This document shows positions 1-6,554 of a DNA stretch of 14,623 bases, in pieces (the first letter of the stretch is position 1; every line of letters begins with the position of its first letter). The position numbers were made by a program, and so were the translations under genes. Origin of the DNA: Phycisphaerales bacterium UBA2266 (lineage in GTDB: Bacteria; Planctomycetota; Phycisphaerae; Sedimentisphaerales; Anaerobacaceae); the NCBI GenBank assembly GCA_002347125.1, contig DDXG01000007.1, positions 1 through 14,623 on the forward strand, given 5' to 3'. The notes beneath the pieces are model-generated. The model was not told the DNA's origin, made no database searches, and saw only the letters and a program-made list of their open reading frames with translations.

Positions 1-432
1 GTCTTGGTCGCCGGGGCCACGCTCGCGGGATGGCATAGCGTCTGCGGGGTCAGCCCGACAATCTGGCTGGTCTTTCCGGTGCTTTGCTGCTCAGTGATGG
101 GCGGGGAGGGCCTGTCGGGGCTGATCCTGGCCGGGAACAAGGATCAGAAGTGGGTGCTCCTGGTGGCGGCCGTCGAGGCGGCGATGGCTGTCGCGGCGCT
201 GTTGTTGGCGGCCAGGTATTTCCAGGTGCTCCTGGGGCTTGGTTCAGGTTATGCGAGGCTTCTGGTGGCAACGGCGCGGATGTTCCTGATGGGGGCGGTG
301 GCCACGGGATTCGTCTTTGCCGTTGCGGCGGCGGGGCTGCGGCTGGCGTGGTTGCGCACGGCGGTGTTGGGAGCGGCCCTGGCGGTGGATATCTTCGTCG
401 GGGCGAAGTTTATCGTCGATTCGATCTTATAG
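1..432 (+). CDS. C-terminal part of a multi-pass membrane protein, function unknown
   Basis: The reading frame is open from the first base of the window to TAG at 430-432, so the 5' end lies outside and 143 residues are visible. Four hydrophobic stretches can be seen, at about residues 17-38, 50-75, 86-112 and 116-136, separated by short polar turns, and the protein ends soon after the last one. This fits the C-terminal half of a polytopic inner-membrane protein. I recognise no family signature; a transporter or flippase-like protein is possible but not shown. The last 23 bases overlap the 3' end of the convergent gene on the other strand, and no terminator separates the two. TTG at 4-6 could in principle be a start, but no Shine-Dalgarno is visible because the upstream sequence is missing. 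Confidence 0.6.
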   Translation, partial: VLVAGATLAGWHSVCGVSPTIWLVFPVLCCSVMGGEGLSGLILAGNKDQKWVLLVAAVEAAMAVAALLLAARYFQVLLGLGSGYARLLVATARMFLMGAVATGFVFAVAAAGLRLAWLRTAVLGAALAVDIFVGAKFIVDSIL

Positions 433-838
433 CGATAACCTCGTCGATCTGATCGCGCGACAAGCAACGGACGACCCAGCAACCCGTGCTGTAGATGCCA
501 TACAGCAAGAAACTCGCGAGGACGGGCGCGCACAAGCTCAGGAACCAGCCCGCGGCGTCGGCGAACGGCGTCTCTGTGGCGGTTTGCAGCGGTTCGGGCG
601 ACCACTGCGGCACCGGGGCCAGGGCGGCGGCCAGCGCATGGGGAATTCTCGTCAGCAGCGTGCGCAGCCCCGCAAACAGCGCCAGACCCACCACCAGCAG
701 GATGCACGCCACGAGAATGGCCGTCACGTCATCGCGGCGAAGTCCCTTGATGAGCCATGCATCGCGGCCCAGCATCGCAACAAAGACGATCCCGCCCAGA
801 ATCAATGAGAAGATGAACAAGCCCAGTAGCAACATCAC
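410..838 (-). CDS. Small three-helix membrane protein, hypothetical
   Basis: This encodes 142 residues with predicted membrane segments at about residues 1-22, 38-60 and 93-117. Polar loops between them include an LRRDD turn and a basic C-terminus ending RSNRR. The start is well supported: GGAGG at 846-850 (read on the minus strand) lies 7 nt before GTG at 836-838 and 10 nt before the adjoining ATG at 833-835, so either of these tandem codons may be used. A sigma70-like promoter about 230 nt upstream (1073-1101) points at this gene and would give it a long leader. No family is recognised. The gene runs convergently into the truncated membrane-protein gene at the left edge and overlaps it by 23 bp. 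Confidence 0.6.
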   Translation of the reverse strand: MMLLLGLFIFSLILGGIVFVAMLGRDAWLIKGLRRDDVTAILVACILLVVGLALFAGLRTLLTRIPHALAAALAPVPQWSPEPLQTATETPFADAAGWFLSLCAPVLASFLLYGIYSTGCWVVRCLSRDQIDEVIAIRSNRR

Positions 839-1276
839 TCACAAGCCTCCGATACGCATCCGGTTGTCACAGCGAAACGCCAGCGTCAGGGCGGGGCGTA
901 TTGTGCCGGTGGATGGCGGTCGGCCGCACCGGGCGAGCTGCTGTGAATGCGCACGACACCGCTTCACGAGAGCTGTGCGGTCTGTGATGAGATGGCCGGC
1001 TGACTTGAACAGGGGTTTCCTGAGCCATTGCGCAGACCCAATAGCGCCCTATGCCTCCATGCATACGCCTATAGTATACAATCAATATAGGGAAACGTCA
1101 AGGGGAAAGCTGCGCTATGCGCAGGTTTGCCGTGCTGCGGCGGTGTGCGGAGTCCGCCGGGCAACGGCAGGCGTGCTTTTATTGGACGTCAACGGCGCCG
1201 AACCATTCTCTTGCGAGCTGCGAATGTCGCGGTGCGGCCACCTCGCTGCGGAAGGCGGCCGGGGCGGCAGGGTCGT
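839..1276. other. Gene-free stretch of 438 bp holding one minus-strand promoter
   Basis: The short open frames here (for example 867-1085 on the minus strand) have no Shine-Dalgarno, have arginine- and proline-rich shadow composition, or start inside the promoter, so I do not call them genes. The recognisable content is the minus-strand promoter at 1073-1101 and the Shine-Dalgarno of the small membrane-protein gene at 846-850. The interval between them could be a ~230-nt untranslated leader. I recognise no known riboswitch class in it. Confidence 0.5.
1073..1101 (-). promoter_or_regulatory. Sigma70-type promoter, TTGACG-N17-TATACT
   Basis: Read on the minus strand, TTGACG (1096-1101) is followed after exactly 17 nt by TATACT (1073-1078). 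Each hexamer matches the consensus at 5 of 6 positions. The expected transcription start is near 1066. The next gene downstream is the small membrane protein starting at 838/835. The A+T-rich patch stands out from its GC-rich surroundings. Confidence 0.6.
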
Positions 1277-1897
1277 CTAACGGCTCGTGGAGATCGAGGG
1301 ATACAACCCCTGAGTCTCGGCCATGATGACGGGGCCGGCCGGATCGGGCCCCATCAGCCGCAGTACGCCGCCCGATGGGACGGCCATGTCCTTGGCCTCG
1401 TTCCAGAGTTCGCCGCGGATGAAACAACACCACACGAACACGGCCCAGTCGCCGGCGTCGGCCAGGCCCGGCCGGACCTGACGGCCGCCGTCGTACATGC
1501 AGGGCTCGCACATCCCCGGGCCATAGTGTCCGACCGCACCGTCCAGCCCAAGGCCGCCACGATCCGACCAGAAGCCGCATTTCCCAAGCAGCTCCCGGAT
1601 CAACTCCGGCGCCGGGTTCAACGGGAAGGTCCTTCCCCACGCCAGGGCAGGATTCGTCGATTCCACGTCAAAGGCCACGAAGATCAGTCCGTCGGGTCCG
1701 CCCGCCACATCCACGATATCGGACCACCCCCCGGAAGCATCTGGTTCCCGTGCGTCGATCCGAAACCCGCCGAACACCGCCCATTGGGTCGGCACAGCCA
1801 CGCAGTGCGCGGCAACTACGCAGACCACCAACACCCCGACAGCCGCCGGTCGCGGCCCGGTCCAGCATCTGCGTCCGTGCGATAAAGGCCATCGCAT
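1277..1897 (-). CDS. Exported protein of unknown function, 206 aa
   Basis: A GGAGGAGG Shine-Dalgarno (1908-1915) sits 10 nt before the ATG at 1895-1897 and fixes the start. Residues 1-34 look like a Sec signal peptide: basic N-terminus (HGRR), hydrophobic core at about 19-30, then a CVAVP junction. The mature part is rich in Gly, Trp and Asp and has a CEPC pair around residue 132 that could bind metal or form a disulfide. It is dominated by short beta-like stretches such as GLIFVAFDVES and DWAVFVWC, which suggests a compact secreted beta-sandwich. No family is recognised. It stands alone between two gene-free regions, with a plausible own promoter at 2072-2099. Opposite-strand and other-frame readings here have shadow composition. 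Confidence 0.55.
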   Translation of the reverse strand: MRWPLSHGRRCWTGPRPAAVGVLVVCVVAAHCVAVPTQWAVFGGFRIDAREPDASGGWSDIVDVAGGPDGLIFVAFDVESTNPALAWGRTFPLNPAPELIRELLGKCGFWSDRGGLGLDGAVGHYGPGMCEPCMYDGGRQVRPGLADAGDWAVFVWCCFIRGELWNEAKDMAVPSGGVLRLMGPDPAGPVIMAETQGLYPSISTSR

Positions 1898-2071
1898 AAG
1901 ACGGTTGCCTCCTCCGTGAACATCCTCAGCGGGCGCTCACATCCTGTATGCCGAACCGTCGAGCCGCTTCATACGGCATCGACACCGTCCGGCCTTCTTG
2001 GCTATCCATCGCGGCGGGGCATTCGACACGGCCGAGAACCGCCTGCCGCCCACCCACGCCTGCCGGAGGCC

Positions 2072-2099
2072 AGCATAGAGGTCCAAGGGCCAATGTCAA
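2072..2099 (-). promoter_or_regulatory. Putative sigma70 promoter, TTGACA-N16-TATGCT
   Basis: Minus-strand TTGACA (2094-2099, perfect -35) lies 16 nt from TATGCT (2072-2077, 4 of 6 in the -10). The expected start near 2065 would give the exported-protein gene at 1897 a leader of about 170 nt. The 12-bp inverted repeat at 2044-2055/2151-2162 brackets it and could be an operator, but only the symmetry is visible. Confidence 0.45.
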
Positions 2100-2304
2100 G
2101 CAGAATTATCAGACTTTGCGGCATTTCGCCGTGGCCCTGTTTCGGCCTGCGGGTGGGCGGCACAAAAGGTCCAGTCGCTACTTAAGGCACGACCGGAACC
2201 TGCCGAAATAAGCTCGACACCCAGGCCGAGCCGACCCGCGACACCGCCAAGAGTGGATTTTCGAGGCTGTAATTGAAATGATTATAGGAATCCCCACAAA
2301 CCTC

Positions 2305-2333
2305 TTGACAAGCCGGGCCACGAGCGCTACATT
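2305..2333 (+). promoter_or_regulatory. Sigma70-type promoter, TTGACA-N17-TACATT
   Basis: A perfect -35 TTGACA (2305-2310) lies 17 nt from TACATT (2328-2333, 4 of 6). Transcription would begin near 2340, about 110 nt before the GTG of the ankyrin lipoprotein gene, so the hairpin at 2382-2413 lies inside the transcript. Confidence 0.5.
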
Positions 2334-2381
2334 GGTACGTTTGAGTCTCCGGCACGCCCGGGGCCATGATCTGTGTGATAC

Positions 2382-2418
2382 GAAGGGGGTTTTTCCCGCG
2401 AGAAACCCCCTTCTTTCT
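2382..2418 (+). terminator. Leader hairpin with weak U-tract, possible attenuator
   Basis: An uninterrupted 11-bp stem (2382-2392 pairing with 2403-2413, core GGGGG/CCCCC) closes a 10-nt loop and is followed by TTTCT. It lies between the promoter at 2305-2333 and the GTG at 2449. The loop bases CCCGCG (2395-2400) are complementary to CGCGGG at 2423-2428, just before the GGAGG at 2435-2439, so a pseudoknot or alternative fold near the ribosome site is possible. The U-tract is short, so termination would be partial at best. Confidence 0.5.
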
Positions 2419-2448
2419 AATACGCGGGCTTCTTGGAGGCGAGCAGAA

Positions 2449-3372
2449 GTGAGAAGTCTCTGGCTGATTTGTTTGCTTTCAATGCCGTTGCTGGCTCTTT
2501 GGGGATGCGAAGACAATCCCTCGGCGTCCGCCCGCGCGGTCAAGACCGAACCACCCGCAGGGCTCCTGACGGACAAGGACATGTCGGGGCTGCCTGAAAA
2601 GACACTGTTCCGGGCCGCGGCGGAGGGCGACCTTGCCGCCGTCCAGAAGCACATCCGCGCCGGGCGCCACGTCATGCAGATCAACGAGCAGACCCAACTG
2701 ATGCCGCTGCATTATGCCGCCTTCGGGGGCCATACGGAGGTGGCCCGGGAGTTGCTGATGGCCGGCAGCGACGTGGACGCCCACAATGGCTCGGCCGTAA
2801 CGCCCCTGCACGTGGCCGCCTCGCGAGGTCAAACTGAGATGGCCGAGTTCCTCCTGAGCCGCAAGGCCGATATCAACGCCCGCACGACGCTGGGTCTTGC
2901 GCCGCTGCACGTTGCGGCCGCCGGCGGACACATCGATATGGTCGAGATGCTCACCGCCCGCGGCGCGAACCCCAACGCCAGGAACAAGGGCGGCGACACC
3001 CCCCTGCACATCTGCGCATCGCGCAATTTCGATCAGGTCGCCGACATGCTGATTACCCGCGGCGCGGATATCAACGCCCGCAACGACATCGGCGACACCC
3101 CTCTGCACGTGGCCTGCGACGCCGGCTATCGCCGGACCATAGAGGTTCTGGTCGACAAGGGGGCCCAAATCGACGTCAAGAACACGGCCGGGTGGACCCC
3201 CCTGTTGTTGGCGGTAATCCTCGGACACGAGGATATCGCCCAGTATCTGATCATCCGCGGCGCCGACGTCAATGTCCGCACCAACCGCTCGACCACGCCT
3301 CTGATGTGGGCCCGGGCCAAGGGCCGCGATGCCATCGCCCAGATGCTCCTGGAAAACGGCGCCATGGAATAG
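2449..3372 (+). CDS. Ankyrin-repeat lipoprotein
   Basis: The start is GTG 2449, preceded after 9 nt by GGAGG (2435-2439). It directly gives a signal peptide (residues 1-19, RSLWLICLLSMPLLALWG) followed by Cys20. The LWGC box is an acceptable though not ideal lipobox because of Trp at -2, so the protein is probably lipid-anchored. Residues 21-50 are a linker. From about residue 51 to the end (307) there are eight ankyrin repeats with an exact 33-residue period: PLH-type motifs begin at residues 85, 118, 151, 184, 217, 250 and 283, with GADINAR-like hairpin turns between. The first repeat is degenerate. Ankyrin repeats mediate protein-protein binding, so an envelope adaptor or inhibitor role is inferred and the partner is unknown. 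The gene has its own promoter and structured leader. No partner gene is adjacent on the same strand. Confidence 0.9.
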   Translation: MRSLWLICLLSMPLLALWGCEDNPSASARAVKTEPPAGLLTDKDMSGLPEKTLFRAAAEGDLAAVQKHIRAGRHVMQINEQTQLMPLHYAAFGGHTEVARELLMAGSDVDAHNGSAVTPLHVAASRGQTEMAEFLLSRKADINARTTLGLAPLHVAAAGGHIDMVEMLTARGANPNARNKGGDTPLHICASRNFDQVADMLITRGADINARNDIGDTPLHVACDAGYRRTIEVLVDKGAQIDVKNTAGWTPLLLAVILGHEDIAQYLIIRGADVNVRTNRSTTPLMWARAKGRDAIAQMLLENGAME

Positions 3373-3482
3373 GCAGCCGCGATGGGGCTTCGGCTCCCCC
3401 GCACCCCGAGCACCTCGCATGCTCCCACCGGGCGAAGACCCGATGGATTTGGATTTGCCGCGCGTTTGGCGTAGAAGGCCGG

Positions 3483-3512
3483 TTGACAACACGCCGGGTC
3501 CGGCCGTAGAAT
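3483..3512 (+). promoter_or_regulatory. Sigma70-type promoter, TTGACA-N18-TAGAAT
   Basis: A perfect -35 TTGACA (3483-3488) and a 5-of-6 -10 TAGAAT (3507-3512) are 18 nt apart. The expected start near 3519 gives a leader of about 65 nt to the ATG at 3585. It lies in the 212-bp gap after the ankyrin gene, so the two plus-strand genes are probably separate units. Confidence 0.55.
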
Positions 3513-3584
3513 CTACGTTGGAGGCTGTTGTGCGGACAATGTGATTGGTCAGGGCCTGTTAACCGGGGGGCTGAAGGTCCGATT

Positions 3585-4139
3585 ATGAAGCGCAAGAGCA
3601 AGGCGCCGTGGGTGATTGTGGGGGTGCTGGTGCTGTGCGCCATCGCATCGATTGTGCGGAACTTCACCGGTTCGTTGTGCAGCGCGGAGGCGCGTCTGGA
3701 TGTCTTGCCGGAAGCCGGCGGCGACGTCGCGGGCCGCGCCGGGGCCAGGGGTATGCTCCCGAAGGATATGGAATACCTCGACCGTCTGGCCGTGGCGACG
3801 TGGATGTCCAGCCGGCGGACGCATCAGATGCTGCTGGAACGCGAGGATATCCGCAGCACTGCCTGGTTCGCGGCGCATGGCTCAAATGTGGACTCGGCCC
3901 TGGAGGATCTATCCCGGCGGTGTAGAGCCATGCCGCAGCGATATGAGAGCCACATTACCGTCTCGATGCAGGCCGAGCGCGCGGAGGATGCCGGACTAAT
4001 CGTCAACGCGCTTGCGACCATGACCGTCGAGGCGCTGGACCAACGGACGCAGCAGGCGGACCCGGCGGAAGAGACGGGCCTGCCCCGTGTGACGGCCCGG
4101 CTGATGGGGCCGGCCGACCGCCCCGAACCACAACCTTGA
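3585..4139 (+). CDS. Single-pass membrane protein, weakly Wzz-like periplasmic domain
   Basis: GAAGG (3573-3577) is 7 nt before ATG 3585, which gives 184 residues. A basic N-terminus (KRKSK) and one hydrophobic segment (residues 8-24) anchor an extra-cytoplasmic domain. The stretch from about residue 65 to 152 (repeated basic helices, then ESHITVSMQAERAEDAGLIVNALATMTVEAL) has the order seen in the periplasmic domain of Wzz/GumC chain-length determinants: a beta-strand then D-P-x-x-A-like helix with VNA. The second membrane segment, the coiled-coil arm and the kinase domain of full Wzz proteins are missing, so this would be a stand-alone fragment or a convergently similar protein. It ends in a Pro-rich tail. 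It is convergent with the PHP gene, 12 bp away. The family assignment is tentative. Confidence 0.6.
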   Translation: MKRKSKAPWVIVGVLVLCAIASIVRNFTGSLCSAEARLDVLPEAGGDVAGRAGARGMLPKDMEYLDRLAVATWMSSRRTHQMLLEREDIRSTAWFAAHGSNVDSALEDLSRRCRAMPQRYESHITVSMQAERAEDAGLIVNALATMTVEALDQRTQQADPAEETGLPRVTARLMGPADRPEPQP

Positions 4140-4151
4140 GCCGCCGTCGCC

Positions 4152-5225
4152 TTACTCAACGGATGCCGTCAGGCGGATGGGCAGCGATTTGCCCGGGCCG
4201 ATGAGGATGTTGACGGCGTTGTAGGCCAGCTCGACCTTGTCGGCGCCGCGAGCGGGGCGGACGCGGATGATGGTCGTATCCATCGCTGGCAGGATGAGTT
4301 TCTCGGGGCCGAGGTCGCCGGTCCGGGCCAGGTCGATATTGAGGTCGCACTTGTTGGTGATCTCAACCCTGACCATCTGGCCGCGCCGCTCGGCGGACTC
4401 CACGCGGACGGCCGCCTTGAACAGGGCGTCGGCGTAGTCCGGCTTGGCGATGAGCTGATTCTTGAACCAGACGGCCGTGCGACCCGCGAACAGGGCCTCC
4501 TTGATGGCGTCGGCCGACTTCTCTTTGGCGAAGACCAGGGTGAGGGTGCGGTGCTCCTCAGGGGTGGTCTTCTTGATCAGGAACGGGGCGTGCATGTCGG
4601 AATTGGCCATGAACGTGAGGTTCTTTTCGAGGCCCCAGATATGGCCGTTGAGATGGTAGCCGCCGCCGTTGCATACCTCGATGCCATGGAAAAGCTTGCC
4701 GCTGTAAAGCGTGTCGTGGACCTCGAACCAGCCCTTCTTGTCGGGCTTCCAGTCCGGGTGGTTCCAGAAGACAAAGGCCCCCTGGTCGTTGGCGGCCTTC
4801 ATGGCGTCGAGGAACTCCTTGGTATCGAGCAGGGCGCAGTCATTGAGGAATATGGCGTTGAAGTGGCCCGGCGGCGTGTCGCGGGTGATCTCGGCGCCCT
4901 TGATCAGGACCAGGCCGGCCTTGGCGGCGGGCTCCTTGGCGATTTCGTAGGGGCGGTTGTGGTTGGTGGGGATGTCCGCCTTCTTGGGCTGGTATTCGAT
5001 GTGGTCGGTGATGGAGATGGCGTCGAGGCCCTCGCGGACGGCCTCATCGACCCGCACCGTCGGCCAGACCGCCCCATCGGAGAAGACCGTGTGCATGTGG
5101 AAATCGCACTTGAGCGTCTTGTAGCCGGGGATGTCGGGGAAGTTGATCTTGTCGGCCGAGGCCAACGACCCCGCCAGGAGCAATACCGCCAGTACGAGAA
5201 TCTTCAGTCCAAGTCGCTTCATCAT
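4152..5225 (-). CDS. Exported PHP-domain metal-dependent hydrolase
   Basis: This 357-residue protein starts with a signal peptide (residues 1-24, cleavage near ASA-D). The PHP metal motifs are visible in order: DFHMHTVFSDG (His43, His45, Asp50), SITDHIEY (Asp74, His75), GAEIT (Glu112), NHPD (His156) and NSDMHA (Asp210, His212). These residues bind the metal cluster in phosphoesterases such as histidinol phosphatase and the PHP domain of DNA polymerase III. The export signal points to a periplasmic or surface enzyme, so the substrate is probably an extracellular phosphoester or glycoconjugate, which is inference. A beta-rich C-terminal domain (about 270-357) follows. Tandem ATGs at 5223-5225 and 5220-5222 are both possible; the upstream Shine-Dalgarno is a weak AAAGGG. 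The gene is isolated, and a palindromic repeat element lies upstream at 5288-5421. Confidence 0.88.
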   Translation of the reverse strand: MMKRLGLKILVLAVLLLAGSLASADKINFPDIPGYKTLKCDFHMHTVFSDGAVWPTVRVDEAVREGLDAISITDHIEYQPKKADIPTNHNRPYEIAKEPAAKAGLVLIKGAEITRDTPPGHFNAIFLNDCALLDTKEFLDAMKAANDQGAFVFWNHPDWKPDKKGWFEVHDTLYSGKLFHGIEVCNGGGYHLNGHIWGLEKNLTFMANSDMHAPFLIKKTTPEEHRTLTLVFAKEKSADAIKEALFAGRTAVWFKNQLIAKPDYADALFKAAVRVESAERRGQMVRVEITNKCDLNIDLARTGDLGPEKLILPAMDTTIIRVRPARGADKVELAYNAVNILIGPGKSLPIRLTASVE

Positions 5226-5287
5226 AACACCCTTTCGCTACACGAGTTACAATCATCGCCTGTGGCCAGGCACTGAGGCACTAAGAA

Positions 5288-5421
5288 ACGATCTCAAGAC
5301 GGTATGTCATTCTGAGCGAAGCGAAGAATCTGGCCTGGGAGCGTGTGATGCCTCCCGTTCGAGGCCCAGATGCTTCGCTTCGCTCAGCATGACAAGTGGG
5401 ACTGCGGTTTTGAGATAGTCT
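5288..5421 (+). repeat. Palindromic REP/MITE-like element, copy 1
   Basis: The element has terminal arms of GATCTCAAGAC type on the left and GGTTTTGAGATAGTC on the right. Inside are two inverted half-sites built on TGAGCGAAGCGAA (5309-5331 and 5367-5393). The left half is bounded by ATTC/GAAT and the right by ATGC/GCAT, so each half can fold into its own hairpin. The same element occurs in the opposite orientation at 6963-7100, and one half-site occurs at 12931-12965. Repeats with this core are widespread in environmental bacterial genomes. It carries no coding capacity. Confidence 0.85.
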
Positions 5422-5513
5422 GTAAGGCAACCGCCCCAGACTACCAAACCCCCAACACCCGCCGCAACCCGCTACCCCGGCGATTTTCCAACGTCCTCTC
5501 ATGCCGCCCTGTG

Positions 5514-5542
5514 TTGCCTTTGCCCGGCGGAGTCTCTACAAT
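5514..5542 (+). promoter_or_regulatory. Sigma70-type promoter, TTGCCT-N17-TACAAT
   Basis: TTGCCT (5514-5519, 4 of 6) and TACAAT (5537-5542, 5 of 6) are spaced 17 nt apart. The expected start near 5549 lies about 33 nt before the ATG of the GspG-like gene. Confidence 0.5.
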
Positions 5543-5581
5543 CATGTGTGTACGATCAAGAAGAATAGAAGGTGTAGGAAG

Positions 5582-6421
5582 ATGAATCAGGAAGACAAGA
5601 CGCGCATATCCGGCGGCATGTGGCTGATTCTCGTTCTTCTGTGCATTCTTGTCATTGTGCTGCTGTGGCGACCTGGTTTACCCACACGACATGACAGCAT
5701 AAGAGACCGGCAGAGGACGCGGTTGCTTGCCATTGACGCCGCCCTGGAGTTGTTCAAACACGAGTTCGACGGCTATCCACCATCGGACGCGAATGACCCG
5801 ACGGGCGCGCCATACGGCGGCGCCATGAGACTCTGCGAAGCGATGCTGGGACAGGATATGCTGGGGTTCCATACGGATTCCGTTTTTCGCGGCGATGGAC
5901 GGGGTGCAAGCGGCGAACGCCTTTACAGCCTGTCCCCCGGCGAGCCCGCCTACCAAGACAATCTCAAGGCCCGCAAAGGCCCCTTACTGCCGCTCGATAC
6001 GGCGGATGTCTGCCGCGTAGCGCAAATCTACGGCGCCCATATCGGCACATTCTCCCCGGACTCGCGCGTCCTGTGCGACACCTTCGCGAAGAAACTTGCC
6101 ACCGGCGTCAAAGCAGGCATGCCCATCCTCTATTACCGCGCCGACCCGAACGGGACCTTGCACGACGCCAATGACCCGGACAACCCCGCGAACATCTACG
6201 ACTACCGCGACAACCAGGTCCTGTTGGAACTCGGCGTGCCGGGAGAGCCCAATACCAGGCATCCCCTGGCCGACCCGAAGGTGTTTTACGAGGTCACGCG
6301 AAGCATGAAGATAACCGCCAAGCCCGTGCCGCGGCATCCCGACACGTACATTCTCATCTCCGCCGGCAAGGACGGGCTCTATGGAACCAAGGACGACATC
6401 ATGAACTTCCGCCGGGAGTAG
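5582..6421 (+). CDS. GspG-like membrane-anchored protein without a prepilin leader
   Basis: The ATG at 5582 has GAAGG 9 nt upstream (5568-5572); the longer open frame to 5501 lacks such support and crosses the promoter. The 279-residue protein has one N-terminal hydrophobic segment (residues 13-29) but no GFTLIE-type prepilin cleavage motif. Residues 45-68 (RTRLLAIDAALELFKHEFDGYPPSD) match the conserved helix and YP turn of type II secretion major pseudopilins, which normally read like IxxALxxYkxdnGxYP. The C-terminus (ILISAGKDGLYGTKDDIMNF) matches the SxGxDGxxGTxDDI calcium-loop region. The long middle is an insertion compared with true GspG. It is probably a periplasmic protein with a pseudopilin globular fold, not assembled by prepilin peptidase. 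It is followed by a REP cluster and DUF503. Confidence 0.8.
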   Translation: MNQEDKTRISGGMWLILVLLCILVIVLLWRPGLPTRHDSIRDRQRTRLLAIDAALELFKHEFDGYPPSDANDPTGAPYGGAMRLCEAMLGQDMLGFHTDSVFRGDGRGASGERLYSLSPGEPAYQDNLKARKGPLLPLDTADVCRVAQIYGAHIGTFSPDSRVLCDTFAKKLATGVKAGMPILYYRADPNGTLHDANDPDNPANIYDYRDNQVLLELGVPGEPNTRHPLADPKVFYEVTRSMKITAKPVPRHPDTYILISAGKDGLYGTKDDIMNFRRE

Positions 6422-6431
6422 ACGTGAATTG

Positions 6432-6510
6432 AAGGGGTCCGGTACATTTTCCGTGAATTGCAGGACGCGGATTCTGTGAAGGCCTCGCCGGAAAATGTAC
6501 CGGACCCCTT
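6432..6510. repeat. REP-like palindrome with perfect 22-bp arms
   Basis: The left arm (6432-6453, core GGGGTCCGGTACATTTTC) and its exact reverse complement (6489-6510) enclose a 35-bp centre. It starts 11 bp after the stop of the GspG-like gene, so in mRNA it would form a very stable hairpin there and may act as a processing or termination element. Arms of this sequence type are common dispersed repeats, often attributed to REP-associated (TnpA_REP) transposases; none is in this window. Confidence 0.85.
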
Positions 6511-6514
6511 TTGG

Positions 6515-6534
6515 ATGCCCGCCTGCGCGGGCAT
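6515..6534. repeat. Short REP hairpin ATGCCCGC-N4-GCGGGCAT
   Basis: A perfect 8-bp stem with a CTGC loop lies directly after the larger palindrome and 20 bp before the DUF503 ATG. It resembles the common GCCCGCNTGCGCGGGC-type REP sequences. The pair with 6432-6510 makes a composite repeat cluster filling almost the whole intergenic gap. Confidence 0.7.
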
Positions 6535-6554
6535 GACATGCGAAGGTTCGAGCT

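Larger units (their letters stand above)
1898..2448. other. Gene-free divergent regulatory interval, 551 bp
   Basis: The interval lies between the divergently transcribed exported-protein gene (minus) and the ankyrin lipoprotein gene (plus). It holds a minus promoter (2072-2099), a plus promoter (2305-2333) and a hairpin leader (2382-2413). It also holds a perfect 12-bp inverted repeat, TGCCGCCCACCC at 2044-2055 against its complement at 2151-2162, which flanks the minus promoter. A frame open from 2278 into the lipoprotein gene is leader sequence, because the Shine-Dalgarno and signal peptide point to GTG 2449. Confidence 0.5.
5226..5581. other. Gene-free divergent interval, 356 bp, mostly a palindromic element
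   Basis: The interval between the PHP gene (minus) and the GspG-like gene (plus) is largely the palindromic element at 5288-5421. It is followed by a plus-strand promoter at 5514-5542 and the GAAGG Shine-Dalgarno at 5568-5572. Apparent frames containing ERSEES/ERSEAS peptides are translations of the repeat, not genes. I see no clear promoter for the PHP gene. Confidence 0.6.

Noticed and set aside
867..1085. 72-codon minus-strand frame
   Set aside because: It starts within the promoter -10/spacer region and has no Shine-Dalgarno or protein-like features.
2479..3492. 337-codon minus-strand frame across the ankyrin gene
   Set aside because: It mirrors the 33-residue ankyrin period as repetitive GVDIRAAG-type peptides, which is expected from antisense reading of repeats.
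4551..5276. Long plus-strand frame opposite the PHP gene
   Set aside because: It has Val/Gly/Asp-rich shadow composition, no ribosome site, and lies fully antisense to a gene with clear PHP motifs.
5281..5502. Open frames with CHAERSEASGP / CHSERSEESG peptides on both strands
   Set aside because: They are translations of the palindromic element; the same peptides appear at any copy of this repeat.
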